From a virus: a stretch of 64,000 nt of DNA. The stretch lies in IMG/VR virus record IMGVR_UViG_3300032731_001452, positions 1 through 64,000 of that record; one strand, given 5' to 3'. The translations under genes were made by a program, and so were the position numbers. Below are positions 9,418 through 18,915 of the stretch, one piece after another. Every line of letters begins with the position of its first letter. The first letter of the stretch is position 1. The notes below the pieces were generated by a model. It did not search any database, was not told the origin of the DNA, and saw nothing but the letters and a program-made list of their open reading frames with translations.

Positions 9418-10316
9418 CAGATCATCCCCACGTACTGTGGCCGACGATACCGATGTAACCCTTCGTCGATCATGGCCACGCCGGTCCACCAATCACCGCC
9501 GGACATTCCAAACTCGGATGGTGAAAACTTCTCGTACTCGTACATGTCCGTTTGTTCACGCTTCAACCACGGACAGTTCGCGGCGCCGCCGGCACCCGAT
9601 CCCATGTAAAGCGCCTCGATGACGAAATCGCGAACGCCGCCCGGTACTTGTCCCCAACGAGTAAACGTGGCACCTATAGCCGCCGTCGTCAGTAAGAAAT
9701 CGCCGCCTTCGACCGTAATTCTACTGTTCGGGGCGTCAACCGCCACCACCGTCAGGACCGTGCCGTCCGGCATTGTCCCAACGTCGTTACGGCGCAACGC
9801 GGCTACCGACGATAGATTCAAGTACGTATCGCCGTTAAGAAATTCAACCGTCAAGGTGTACTCGACCTTGTTTACTTGTTCCATCCAACCCCACACCGCA
9901 TCAACCGAATAGTTATGCGACCCCTCATACCAGTTACCGAAATGCTTATCGATACGTCGGCGAGGGTGGTTGGTATCCAACGAGAAATCAGTCGTGGCGA
10001 TTGTCTGCGTCGACGCCGCCATCTGAACCCAATCGGCTACGCGGTAGCGGCGGGTTCGTTCCGTTTGAAGTGCAATGGTAATGTCCGCTTCAGCCGACAG
10101 AATCGGCCAAAGGTCAGGATGCTGAAGGATCCGATGATCCTGACCGTCAAGGAAGATCTCTTCGTCGCGCGGGTAGTAAATCTGTAGGTTCTGACTTTCT
10201 ACCCAACGACTCACTTCGTCCAGGGCTTGCCTGACCGACGCATCGTCAACAACCGCTTGCGGGATACCCCGGTCGCGAATGTCTTGAACCGTTGCGTACC
10301 TTGGCGGAAAGGCCAT
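9417..10316 (-). CDS. Head-tail connector-like (adaptor) protein
   Basis: 299 aa. The N-terminus (YATVQDIRDRGIPQAVVDDA, then VRQALDEVSRWVESQNLQIYY in the next stretch) resembles gp6/gp15-type adaptor proteins: helices that dock under the portal, opening with 'T..Dvr..gip...vsd..v..ai..as..ie'. It lies downstream of the capsid gene, the usual place for an adaptor. The rest is beta-rich and longer than simple adaptors. Confidence 0.6.
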   Translation of the reverse strand: MAFPPRYATVQDIRDRGIPQAVVDDASVRQALDEVSRWVESQNLQIYYPRDEEIFLDGQDHRILQHPDLWPILSAEADITIALQTERTRRYRVADWVQMAASTQTIATTDFSLDTNHPRRRIDKHFGNWYEGSHNYSVDAVWGWMEQVNKVEYTLTVEFLNGDTYLNLSSVAALRRNDVGTMPDGTVLTVVAVDAPNSRITVEGGDFLLTTAAIGATFTRWGQVPGGVRDFVIEALYMGSGAGGAANCPWLKREQTDMYEYEKFSPSEFGMSGGDWWTGVAMIDEGLHRYRRPQYVGMI

Positions 10317-10333
10317 CGATCACCTTCGCGTTT

Positions 10334-11056
10334 CTAGGCGTCGGGGTTGTACTCAGGGCTGTCCGGATTCTTCTTGCACCAGCGGTTCTCGTGCATGAGC
10401 CGGCCCTTTTGGTTATGAAGCTTTCGACCGCAGTAACGACACTGCGACTTCGACACCTCAGCGTTCTCAACCGGTACGGCTGGTTTAGCCGGTTCGGTTT
10501 CCACGGGGTTGTCAGGCGTTTCGTCGACTTGCTTCAAGACAGGCGCGGGCTTCACTTCGACCGCAACCTTCTTCTTCGGCGGTCCGGTCTGATCAGCCAT
10601 CGGCGCCGTAGTCGCCGACAAATCACCAGCGGAAATCTTGGCATTCAGGGCTCGCAAATCCTGCGAATCCTTCGTACCAACACCTTCCTTGGCGAGACCC
10701 TTTGCGGAAACTCCGTCAGCTTCCTTCTTCTTGGCGTCGTTGAAAAGATCGCGGCGGCGTTCCGCCCGATCAAGCTGATGCTGTGACGGTGGCGGGAAGG
10801 TTCGCGCCGTTTTTCCGGTTTCCGTATAGGACACCGGACGCTTCTTCGCGGCTAGTTCGGCCGCGGTTGCCTGCGGCTTGCCCTCTTCGCGTAAATCCGG
10901 ATGGGTGCGGAAAAACTTGATGTCGATAGCGTTGATTACCGGCGCTGTTTTTTCGCTGTTTTTGAAGTGGTAACGCTTGCCGCTCTGGCCAGCCAGCGTC
11001 ATAGATGCGGTCTTGCTGAAAAAAACAATACCGCGTGTGATGGGTAATTGAGCCAT
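10334..11056 (-). CDS. Capsid-adjacent protein with C-terminal zinc knuckle
   Basis: 240 aa. A beta N-terminus (ITRGIVFFSKTASMTLAGQS) is followed by a charged, disordered middle rich in Ala/Lys/Pro. The C-terminus has CRYCGRKLHNQKGRLMHENR then W-C, a C-x2-C...H-x3-C arrangement that should bind zinc. The first gene after the capsid gene in many phages is a decoration or completion protein. A zinc finger here is unusual, and its partner (nucleic acid or capsid) is unknown. Good site: GGAGGGCTACAA before ATG 11056. Confidence 0.75.
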   Translation of the reverse strand: MAQLPITRGIVFFSKTASMTLAGQSGKRYHFKNSEKTAPVINAIDIKFFRTHPDLREEGKPQATAAELAAKKRPVSYTETGKTARTFPPPSQHQLDRAERRRDLFNDAKKKEADGVSAKGLAKEGVGTKDSQDLRALNAKISAGDLSATTAPMADQTGPPKKKVAVEVKPAPVLKQVDETPDNPVETEPAKPAVPVENAEVSKSQCRYCGRKLHNQKGRLMHENRWCKKNPDSPEYNPDA

Positions 11057-11089
11057 TTGTAGCCCTCCTTGAACTCGGGCACCGGTTAA

Positions 11090-11114
11090 GGGCGGGGGCG
11101 TTATGCCCCCGCCC
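11090..11114 (-). terminator. GC-rich terminator/attenuator after the capsid gene
   Basis: Perfect 10-bp stem GGGCGGGGGC with its complement around a 5-nt loop, followed on the minus strand by TTAACC rather than a long T-run. It lies between the major capsid gene and the next gene, where partial termination would raise capsid mRNA relative to neck and tail mRNA. Confidence 0.7.
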
Positions 11115-11148
11115 CACCGATACGCTATGGGTTTACAACCCTAGTGGC

Positions 11149-12450
11149 CTACAGCAGCTGCCGACGACGGACGTTGGTCAGCTTCACGATGCGGTTCTTG
11201 TCCTCCACGACGAAATCGTGGAAAGAGTAAGTCGTGAACTCCATGCGGTCACGATCCTTGTTGAACTCGGTGAACAGCGCGGTCTGGAGGGTCATGATCC
11301 AGACGAAGTTCTGCGGGTTCAGGTACCACACGAAGGTGCCCTCGGGCACGTTGCCGGCAACGCCATCGGCGCTACCGAGGGTCACGCCAACCGTGAAGCC
11401 CATCAGGCTGTAGGGGTTGTTGGCGACGGCCTGGATATCCACCTCGGAGGCGGCACCCTCGGTGGCCGACTGCAGAATCAGACGGCCGTAACCGTCGGCG
11501 TAGGAGACGTCAGCACCGATGGCGGTGTTGATCTCAGCGGAAATCTCGTGCGCGTAACGCAGACCGGAGGTCAGCGTGATGCCCACGGCGCCAGCGTTGT
11601 CGTAGTCGAGCAACATCTGGTCATTGGTACCCGTGGTGATCTCCCAGGGGTCCAGCTCGTCACTCGCGACGGCTGCCGGGGTGGCTGCGGTCACGGAGAG
11701 GGCCTTGGCAGCCGGAATGAGCGGGATCGTGGTCACGGGGCGACCCAGGAGCCGCTCGATGACGCCTTCGACGTTGACGCGGTCGCCACCGGCCGTAGCG
11801 CGGGAGCCGTACAGGTCGACGTAGTCGGTCAGCGTGTTGGGGTTGATGAGCCACTTGAGGTCGGGATCGTTCTGCTGGTCGGCGGGCATGGCGCGAGCCG
11901 CAGCGGCGAACATCTCACGAGCCACTTCCTGGCCACCCGCGTTCACGATGTGGCAGTCGTCGGTCAGGAGATCAAAACCGTCATTGGCCTGCAGCAGCAG
12001 TCCGATGTCGTCGGTGGTACCGGCGAAGGTGGTTTCGTCGCCCTGGATCCCGAGGTACTCCATATCCGTCTTCATACGAGCGGACATGGTGTCCACCAGG
12101 GTATTCTCGAAGTTACCCTGCTCGATGTTCTGGATCATGGTCTCACGAGTCACGGCCCAGTCGCTCCGCATCTTTTTCGTGAGGATGTTGAGACGGTCGA
12201 ACTGAGGCTTGCTCTGCTTGATCGGCAGGGTGTCTTCCTCAGCGTAGGTGGTGATCGGAGCACCGATGTGCAGGCGATCAATCGTGCCCTGGAGCTGCCG
12301 CAGCGTCTCGAAGCGCACGATGTTCAGCAGACCGTCGTACTCCCGCAGGCGGAGCGCAAACTGATTCTGCTGCTCGGGGTTCAACTCACCGCCCAAAAGC
12401 AGATCGCTCTGCTGGATGGTGGTTTTGATGATATCGGTATTTGCGTCCAT
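11149..12450 (-). CDS. Major capsid protein (HK97 fold)
   Basis: 433 aa. The N-terminal part has the RLREYDGLLNIVRFETLR / PITTYAEEDTLPIKQ segments and KMRSDWAVTRETMIQNIE, followed by MKTDMEYLGIQGDETT and a helix with 'WLINPNTLTDYVDLYG', all like the P-domain and spine of phage HK97-fold capsids. After residue 250 there is an Ala/Thr/Gly-rich part before the C-terminal TFVWYLNPQNFVWI block. It comes right after the protease/scaffold gene, as expected. Base use is visibly more GC-rich than neighbours, fitting high expression. Confidence 0.88.
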   Translation of the reverse strand: MDANTDIIKTTIQQSDLLLGGELNPEQQNQFALRLREYDGLLNIVRFETLRQLQGTIDRLHIGAPITTYAEEDTLPIKQSKPQFDRLNILTKKMRSDWAVTRETMIQNIEQGNFENTLVDTMSARMKTDMEYLGIQGDETTFAGTTDDIGLLLQANDGFDLLTDDCHIVNAGGQEVAREMFAAAARAMPADQQNDPDLKWLINPNTLTDYVDLYGSRATAGGDRVNVEGVIERLLGRPVTTIPLIPAAKALSVTAATPAAVASDELDPWEITTGTNDQMLLDYDNAGAVGITLTSGLRYAHEISAEINTAIGADVSYADGYGRLILQSATEGAASEVDIQAVANNPYSLMGFTVGVTLGSADGVAGNVPEGTFVWYLNPQNFVWIMTLQTALFTEFNKDRDRMEFTTYSFHDFVVEDKNRIVKLTNVRRRQLL

Positions 12451-12468
12451 GGTTTCCTCGTGTTCGGG

Positions 12469-15159
12469 CTACTCGCCCGAGTTAGCTTTCTCGTTTTCGA
12501 TCTTCTGCTTCAAGCCGGCGAACTTGGGACCGAAGATGCCAGTGAAACCCTTGTTGGTTTCTTCCGGCTCTTCAGCAACGTCTTCATCGACGATCGGAAT
12601 CTGCTGTGACATGCCAGACGCCTTCACCATTTTCGCGAGGTGTTGCCGAGCCTCACGAAGGCTGTCTTCCAGGTTCTTGACCCGGTCGGCCAATGCACCA
12701 CTATCCTCGTCGCCCTCCTTGAAGGCTTTGAGTTCGGTACCAAGTCCGTCAACCCGCCCCTGCAGTTCTTTCACGAGGTTCTTGACCTCACCGAGCTGTT
12801 CCGCAACCTGTTTCTGCGCCGCCTCTTCGGTCGACATTGCAAACGGGTTACCGTCGCTGAACATCTTGAAGGCGCGCTGGACGCGAGCCTTGTCCGATTC
12901 GCTGAGTTTCAGCTCATTGGACTTGTAAGCGACGACGGTGTCTTCAACCGCTTTGCGAGAAACGACGGGGGAATCGTCGATAACGTCGTACAGGGGGTTG
13001 CTGTAAGACGCGAGGCTCTTGACCTCTCCCTCAAAGTGACCAAAGAAACCCTTGAACTTGCGCCAGTCCATAGACTTCTTCGAGCCGCTGCTATCAGAGC
13101 TGCACAGGGCGCGAAGGTTATGAATGGCTTCTTCTTCGTCGAGAATCTCCACGGTTTCCGCGGGGGTTCCACGCTGAAGCTGACCAAGCAATCCGGCCAT
13201 ACGGCGTACGTCCGGCGATTCTAGCTTGAGGAGCTTGCCGAGTTCTTCGATGATTCCGAACTGAGCTTCCGAATCGACCGCTGGCTCCTCGTCGACAACC
13301 GGCGCGGCTTCAACTTCCGGCTCTTCATCGACCACCGACTCTTCAACTTCCGGTTCCGGCTCAGGTTCGCCGTCATCGGTGGCTTCCGGCTCTTCGTCAC
13401 CTTCCGGAGTATCCGCTTCCGGCTCGTTTTCAGGCTCGTCGCCAACCGCTGGCTCTTCATCGGCTTCCGGCTCGTCTTCAACGTCCGGTTCAGCTTCCGG
13501 TTCAGCTTCCGGCTCCTCTGCAACTTCCGGTTCATCTTCTACCGGCGGTTCGGCGTCCTTGTTGGTTTTCAAACCCTTGTCGTCACCCTCGGAGGAAGCA
13601 TCCTCCGCGGGGGCGTCCACGGTGACATTACCGTCCTGCTCTTCCACTGTCGTATCCTCCTCGAATGGGTTGTCGGCATCTGGATCGATTTGCCGAAGGT
13701 GGGAAACCAGATGCCGTTGAACTTCTTCGAGTTCATCGTCCGGAATACCCAGGTTATCATCGGAATCTAACAACATCTTAACGGCTTTATCCAAGCCGAT
13801 TTGATTCAGCGTTAGCGCGCTATCTTCCACCTGATGGTGAAGGAGCAAGAAGACGGACTTGTCGCTTTCTTCGTCGTCGTCGTCAACGGCTAGCTCGTAC
13901 CAACTGAAAGCCAGCGCAAACGTATCCCAGTCAATCACGTCAACATCACCGGAGCCGTCCGAAGAAGCCCACTTACGCAAATCGTCAACCACATCCGAGC
14001 TATCCCAATCCTCTTCATCAGAGATGGGCGTTTCATGCTCCGGAAGCGCCCGGCGTAGGTAAAGGGCGACGTCTACGTAATCATCGCCGAGCGCTTTTAC
14101 CTCGTCGTAAACCAGTCGCGGTCGAACTTCGATTGAATTTTCGAAGGTGAAAGCGACGCCATCGGCGGTGGCGTAATTCGCCTTGTAGTACTTGTCGTTT
14201 TCGGGATTGTAAACCACCACATCGCCGTCGAAAACCGTCTCGAGATAGAGGGGATACCACCAGTCGCGGTCGATAGGCCCGAAAATCCCCGTCTCTTCGG
14301 CGGCTTCAACCGAAGCGGCCCAGATGTTGTTCATGAACGTACGCATGTCCATGTCGTGTAGGTCCACCGACTTGCTGCAACGAACGCTGAGCGCTTCTTT
14401 CAGCTCTGCAGCGGTGGAATACGACGCGATGCTACGCAACTTGTGGGGATTCGCCGTTGAGCTAGTTGTCTCGTCCGTCATCGCTTCCGCCTCCTTGGTG
14501 GTCGCCGCTTCGCCGAAGAAATTAGAGGAAAGTTCGGGGGGCGTTCCCTTAGCGACGTAGCTGTCTTGCTCGTGCGCTACGATACCGAGATCCTTCAAGC
14601 TCTTGAACTCTGAGAGTTCGCCGGCCTTTTCAGCTGCCATACGATACATCTTCGTGTACCACTCGATAGCTCGGGCGCGACGGTTGCACGGAATACCGAC
14701 GACCGAAACTTCGTAAATAAGGAAGTCGAGAATGCGGCGGATCGTTCGACCCGCTTCCTCGTTGAATTCAGACACGACCTCGAGTAAGCGTCCGCCAACC
14801 GAAAAACCGCTCAACGTTCCGTCGGCGATGAACTGGCGAATTTCCGCCGCTTGCTTCGAAACGAAAACCTTGATCTTGACGCCCCAACCACCACGTTCAT
14901 TCTTCTCGACTGCAGCTTCTACGACGCGACCTACCGGAGCGCCGTAGTTGTGGTTGTAGAAAACGGTAGGGGAAAGAAGCAAACCCTTCGCCATACCTTC
15001 CATGGCGCTACGGTCAAAAACGTCAAACTCGAAATCAACATCGTCCGAAGTTGCCCACGCGTCGACGTAAAATTCTTCGGCGTTTACGTCTAATTCCTTG
15101 CGAACAAATTGGAATCCAACGCGGGCTTGGTACGATGAAAATTGTCCGGTAGCTTCCAC
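12469..15159 (-). CDS. Prohead protease fused to scaffold, with long acidic linker
   Basis: 896 aa. Residues 10-170 are a phage prohead protease of the HK97/U35 type: FYNHNYGAPVGRV (His70), GTLSGFSVGG (Ser117), LIYEVSVVGIPCN (Glu150). Residues 380-510 and 680-790 look like two copies of one domain: SSDGSGDVDVIDW..F in the first, SSDSSGSKKSMDW..F in the second, each followed by D-x-NPF. Between them lies a Pro/Glu repeat linker (about 533-625). The end (about 790-870) is a coiled coil like a scaffold delta domain. One chain thus supplies scaffold and protease, and is probably cut out of the prohead by self-cleavage. Confidence 0.85.
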   Translation of the reverse strand: MEATGQFSSYQARVGFQFVRKELDVNAEEFYVDAWATSDDVDFEFDVFDRSAMEGMAKGLLLSPTVFYNHNYGAPVGRVVEAAVEKNERGGWGVKIKVFVSKQAAEIRQFIADGTLSGFSVGGRLLEVVSEFNEEAGRTIRRILDFLIYEVSVVGIPCNRRARAIEWYTKMYRMAAEKAGELSEFKSLKDLGIVAHEQDSYVAKGTPPELSSNFFGEAATTKEAEAMTDETTSSTANPHKLRSIASYSTAAELKEALSVRCSKSVDLHDMDMRTFMNNIWAASVEAAEETGIFGPIDRDWWYPLYLETVFDGDVVVYNPENDKYYKANYATADGVAFTFENSIEVRPRLVYDEVKALGDDYVDVALYLRRALPEHETPISDEEDWDSSDVVDDLRKWASSDGSGDVDVIDWDTFALAFSWYELAVDDDDEESDKSVFLLLHHQVEDSALTLNQIGLDKAVKMLLDSDDNLGIPDDELEEVQRHLVSHLRQIDPDADNPFEEDTTVEEQDGNVTVDAPAEDASSEGDDKGLKTNKDAEPPVEDEPEVAEEPEAEPEAEPDVEDEPEADEEPAVGDEPENEPEADTPEGDEEPEATDDGEPEPEPEVEESVVDEEPEVEAAPVVDEEPAVDSEAQFGIIEELGKLLKLESPDVRRMAGLLGQLQRGTPAETVEILDEEEAIHNLRALCSSDSSGSKKSMDWRKFKGFFGHFEGEVKSLASYSNPLYDVIDDSPVVSRKAVEDTVVAYKSNELKLSESDKARVQRAFKMFSDGNPFAMSTEEAAQKQVAEQLGEVKNLVKELQGRVDGLGTELKAFKEGDEDSGALADRVKNLEDSLREARQHLAKMVKASGMSQQIPIVDEDVAEEPEETNKGFTGIFGPKFAGLKQKIENEKANSGE
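13265..13560. repeat. Simple repeat coding the Glu/Pro linker of the scaffold
   Basis: On the plus strand the hexamer-like unit ttccgg(c/t)tc recurs many times with small changes. On the coding minus strand this gives repeated EPE/EPEAE/DEEPE. Such tracts change length by slippage, so the linker length is expected to vary between relatives. Confidence 0.75.
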
Positions 15160-15170
15160 GTCAACTCCAG

Positions 15171-16592
15171 TTACTCAGAAATAATGTGAGTTTCAACGAC
15201 TCGATCGGACAGATTTCCATCAGCACGGCGCCACCGAACGAGCGCCGCGCCATCTTCTTGAAGACTCTTGTTTGTAATCCGAATCACTTCGTCATGACCG
15301 CTCTTTTGCGCTCGCGGAAGGTGCTTCAACACGGGCGTTGTCGAACCAGCCAAGAGCTTCTCCATCTGACGGCGCCGTTCCATCGCGCTTACGTCCTGAA
15401 GCGAGCCGTCGAGAAACACGCAGTCCTCAACGTAAAAAGCAGCGCCGCCGTCATTAATGCTACCGTCCAAGATACCTTGGATAGTTTGGGCACCTTCGCT
15501 TTTTTCGAATCTACTTGTGACGTTCCCGGTCAAAATAACACGACCGACCGACCGAAACTCCATCACCTTCAAAGAGTCGTGTACACGTTTGAACAAACGC
15601 GTAACGTCTTTACCCCGTAAGTAAAGATGGATGATTGGCTCGGCTTGCGTTACCTCTACATGAGCTTCCAGCTCATCACCCGGGAACCATGAAGTGATGA
15701 GTACATCGGCGTTTTTAGTTTCCCACGTCTTCCAAGCCTTTTCCGCGGATAACGCGCGCGTAATCTGGGATGGAACTGATACCGGGTTACCAAACGCAAC
15801 CTTCAACGCTTCAGCGGAAGGCGGGGTGGATTTAGGGGAGGCTTGCCTAGATGGCGTTTCAGTTTCACGATGTCGTTTAGTTACTGTATTTGAAGATGAC
15901 GATTTACTCTTGTCGGTTGGGTTTAATAACGCGTCGAACATTTCCGACAAGTTCGGAATCTCTTGGTAATCGTCATCATTTACGGAATGAACGTGACAAT
16001 CAGCTTCTGATAGCGACCACTCTACTATTGTATGAAGATGACCGTTATTAAAAGTTGTAACGCCGTTACCCTTTGCTGAATCCAGAATCACGACGTTGTG
16101 TGAATGAGTTTCTTCTACACTTGTTTTCGCAACGGTAAGTAAGGAGCTACGAGAAAACGAACTAAATAGCGCGTCGCTAAATAACAACGCTGTAACCGAG
16201 TCGCTCTGTGATTCGGTTATCTTAAATGGAATCGTTAACTTGTGAGCGTGAGACGCGGAATTGAGAATTCGACCGTTACGAATCATGTGGTAATGACCTT
16301 CAACAGGGTCGGTAAAACCACTACCGTTACGGTTTATCATTGAGGCGTGACGGTGCTTTTGCTCTTTTTCTGTTGTAAGCTCGAAATCAGATATACTAGC
16401 CGTCTTCTTGTCTAAAGCGTCATTGACGTGATGAATAAGTGAACGTTCATCCAAAACCGCCAACACTTCGGCGTGATACCAAGACAAAAACTCTTCGTCT
16501 ACATCCCCCAATACGCCATGCAAACTATCATGCAATGACCAAAGTGCGCCGTCGGGGAGGGATTGTAGTCGAGAGAGTGTGGGGAATTGCAT
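15171..16592 (-). CDS. His-x-His repeat protein with degenerate ligase-like domain
   Basis: 473 aa between portal and protease genes. Six H-x-H pairs occur at about residues 80, 100, 115, 163, 185 and 200 (HRH, HYH, HAH, HSH, HLH, HVH), spaced as in beta repeats and able to bind metal. Residues 290-415 read like the adenylation domain of ATP-dependent DNA ligases: LYLRGKDVTRLFKRV matches the ligase 'sR.G.dvT..fp' block and FYVEDCVFLDGSLQDVSAME matches 'f.vFD.lyldG.dl...pl..R'. The motif-I lysine (K-x-D-G) is not visible, so catalysis is unlikely. Probably an internal head protein; its function is inferred only. Confidence 0.65.
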   Translation of the reverse strand: MQFPTLSRLQSLPDGALWSLHDSLHGVLGDVDEEFLSWYHAEVLAVLDERSLIHHVNDALDKKTASISDFELTTEKEQKHRHASMINRNGSGFTDPVEGHYHMIRNGRILNSASHAHKLTIPFKITESQSDSVTALLFSDALFSSFSRSSLLTVAKTSVEETHSHNVVILDSAKGNGVTTFNNGHLHTIVEWSLSEADCHVHSVNDDDYQEIPNLSEMFDALLNPTDKSKSSSSNTVTKRHRETETPSRQASPKSTPPSAEALKVAFGNPVSVPSQITRALSAEKAWKTWETKNADVLITSWFPGDELEAHVEVTQAEPIIHLYLRGKDVTRLFKRVHDSLKVMEFRSVGRVILTGNVTSRFEKSEGAQTIQGILDGSINDGGAAFYVEDCVFLDGSLQDVSAMERRRQMEKLLAGSTTPVLKHLPRAQKSGHDEVIRITNKSLQEDGAALVRWRRADGNLSDRVVETHIISE

Positions 16593-16642
16593 AGAAGAAG
16601 AACCACCTTCGAGGCTGATTCTTCTACTACTTTAGGAATCTG

Positions 16643-18385
16643 TCAAGAAGAAGGTTTCTGAATTCCTAATCCAAAAATACCAAGATCCTTGACCAAGGAG
16701 GGCATGTGGTGACGCATGACCTGCGCAGCCGCTTCTTGTTCCTTAGACTCGTCATCATCATCTTCGGGCGGTTCTTCACCATCTTCTTCGAAATCACCGG
16801 GTAATCCAAGATCATCCGGTTCCACTCGCAGCTTGAGAATCCCGAGGGTGATAAACAACGGTAGCTCAGCCCACGCACCCTCCCACAACGCCAGGTTAAA
16901 CCCTTGCGTATTGAGGTAACGCCGAATGTCGTTGGGGCTAAACGCGCCACCCTGGATGTAACGGCTAATCAGCTGCGATTGCTCGATCTCGTCGGCGGCT
17001 GGTGGACGAATCATCTTGAACTGCACGATGATGTCTTTTTCGTCAATACCGTGCGATTTGAGAACGTCGAAGATGATGCTGTTGTTGATGACGTATTCCA
17101 GCTCTTCCGTCTCAGGTTTGAACGCTTGTTCAATCGTGATGTGCCGCGCAACGGCCGCGGACGCACGATTCGTTCCTTCAGTCGAACCGTAGAAGAGCGC
17201 AGCCAGCCCAAACGCCTCGCGAATTTCTTCGTTATTGGCGTCGCGATACTTCTGGAAGGTTGCGTCTTCGCCGCTGGCGATAGTGAGCGGAATTACCTTG
17301 ATCTCAGGCGAAACGTTAGCCGCTGGTCCAGCCTTCTGAACGGATAGCACCATGACGCGATTGCTTCGCATATCGTCGGTGTTTCGCGCGCCAGCGTTCA
17401 AGAAACGATGAATGGACTTCTCTGACTCTGACGTCAGCGTACCACCGCTTACCGTGATAATGGCCCGCGGCATCGCGTCGGTGATTTGCGTGTTACGGTT
17501 TCGCTGCGCTGAATACCAGTTCCCGCTAACCGCCATCGCCGCCGAAGCGTGCGGGGGCGCGCCGACCTTCTCGAGATCGGAGCTGTACTCGATGAAGGTG
17601 AATAACTCGGTCGCGCGAAGGCTGACATCCAGCGCGCCGTCCTTCGCGCCATCATGGATTTTCCCGGTTTCGGCGTTGACGACGAGCGTGTCGCCAAACT
17701 CCTTGAAGTACTTCTTCCGAGCTGAACCTGTAGTCGACCCGGCAGTAGACCCGCCAGAAATATGCTTCTTCTGAATCCAACTTGGAGTGTCGCGCTTGAG
17801 GGGGTAAATATCTTTCGATTGAGCGTGATACAAGCCGTCGATTTCGCTCACGACATCGCGCGTAACTTCCACGTGACCCTTACCGGTTGCCTTTCGATCG
17901 TACCAGCAACGATACAAAAGGGTGCTCAATGGCCACTTAGGATTCGGGCGCCCCAGGAGATTCATTACAAGCGCTTGTTGACGTTCGAATTCTTCCATCT
18001 GTTCGCCGGCCATCGTCGCTTCGTTGATGGTTGGCGACAAAATCCATCGAAGGCCAGCAACGTTTTGTGCAACGATACGACAGCTCGTACGTACGCGCGT
18101 GTTCATCTCGGGCGTCTTAGCCCAGTACGTAGGATCGTAATCGGGGTAAAGAATCTCTTCGAAAAGCGTCTTCCCAAACCTCGCCTTAGCGTCCGTATCG
18201 CTGAGCTGCTGCGAACGAGCGGAACCGTCTGGAAACATCAATTCTTTGATGGCAAAGTCGCCACCCTGATCGAACAAGCCGTAAAAGTTGACGCCTAAAT
18301 CAGCGTCGGTCGAAGGTGGTCCAGCATCAACCGCGCCGTCGATAGCCTGTACGGAATCGGAAGTGTTTAACTCTTCTTTTGGCAT
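16643..18385 (-). CDS. Portal protein
   Basis: 580 aa, a normal portal length. It has the PBSX/phage portal plan: RVRTSCRIVAQNVAGLRWIL helix, PKWPLSTLLYRCWYDRKATG with GKGHVEVTRD, then NRNTQITDAMPRAIITVSGG and the EIREAFGLAALFYGSTEG segment before the crown helices. The C-terminus is Asp/Glu-rich. It forms the dodecameric DNA gate at one capsid vertex, docking the terminase and then the connector. It lies just upstream of the head genes. Confidence 0.9.
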   Translation of the reverse strand: MPKEELNTSDSVQAIDGAVDAGPPSTDADLGVNFYGLFDQGGDFAIKELMFPDGSARSQQLSDTDAKARFGKTLFEEILYPDYDPTYWAKTPEMNTRVRTSCRIVAQNVAGLRWILSPTINEATMAGEQMEEFERQQALVMNLLGRPNPKWPLSTLLYRCWYDRKATGKGHVEVTRDVVSEIDGLYHAQSKDIYPLKRDTPSWIQKKHISGGSTAGSTTGSARKKYFKEFGDTLVVNAETGKIHDGAKDGALDVSLRATELFTFIEYSSDLEKVGAPPHASAAMAVSGNWYSAQRNRNTQITDAMPRAIITVSGGTLTSESEKSIHRFLNAGARNTDDMRSNRVMVLSVQKAGPAANVSPEIKVIPLTIASGEDATFQKYRDANNEEIREAFGLAALFYGSTEGTNRASAAVARHITIEQAFKPETEELEYVINNSIIFDVLKSHGIDEKDIIVQFKMIRPPAADEIEQSQLISRYIQGGAFSPNDIRRYLNTQGFNLALWEGAWAELPLFITLGILKLRVEPDDLGLPGDFEEDGEEPPEDDDDESKEQEAAAQVMRHHMPSLVKDLGIFGLGIQKPSS

Positions 18386-18388
18386 TTC

Positions 18389-18754
18389 TTATTCCAGGGG
18401 CTTGAAACACCCGTCTTGATAGGGCGCGTCGGAAGCGTTTACGGAAAACCCAGTTTCCACGCAGAGGTTACCATTCCGATCGCGACACGCACCACATGTT
18501 TCTTCTTCGTACTCGGTGGTGTTCGCGAGCGCCGTCATGTCCATGCACCAATACGCGATACCTTGATCTACCGTGATGAGCACCCACCCTTCGTTCGCGA
18601 TTCGGTTTAGCGCATCGGTGGATGACTCAAGATCAACGAGTTCGGTTTCTTCCTCCATGACGAGCGCGGACGTCGTCATGTAGGCGAAGTTCGGAAGCGA
18701 TCTATCAAACGCCTCTTCTTGTTGATCGTTAGCTGCCAAGGATACGCTTTTCAA
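18389..18754 (-). CDS. Cys-rich hypothetical protein before portal
   Basis: 121 aa. The C-terminal part has a C-x2-C-x5-C...C spread (TCGACRDRNGNLCVETG, then DGCF), which may bind zinc. It ends 3 nt before the portal start. No family recognised. Confidence 0.7.
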   Translation of the reverse strand: MKSVSLAANDQQEEAFDRSLPNFAYMTTSALVMEEETELVDLESSTDALNRIANEGWVLITVDQGIAYWCMDMTALANTTEYEEETCGACRDRNGNLCVETGFSVNASDAPYQDGCFKPLE

Positions 18755-18914
18755 TTTGGTTGATGTTCTGCAACATGATCGTCGCTTCGTCGCCAGGCTG
18801 CGTCATAATCATGACGAACTTCTTGATGAGACCGCAAATCATGATACCGTCACGTTTGGTCAAAGGTTTGTTGGCTACTTCTTCGGGAATCGTTACACCA
18901 GTAGGTTGCACCAT
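18729..18914 (-). CDS. Small hypothetical protein
   Basis: 61 aa, mostly helical, with a hydrophobic middle (GIMICGLIKKFVMIM). It overlaps the start of the next gene by 26 nt and follows the exonuclease gene by 1 nt. A good site (AAGGAGATTTAAG) precedes ATG 18914. No family recognised. Confidence 0.7.
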   Translation of the reverse strand: MVQPTGVTIPEEVANKPLTKRDGIMICGLIKKFVMIMTQPGDEATIMLQNINQIEKRILGS

Positions 18915-18915
18915 C

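Noticed and set aside
11218-12609. 463-codon open frame opposite the capsid gene
   Set aside because: Shadow of GC-rich capsid codons; no family features or start signal.
13379-13720. Ser/Gly-rich frame opposite the scaffold linker
   Set aside because: Produced by the antisense of the Glu/Pro repeat.
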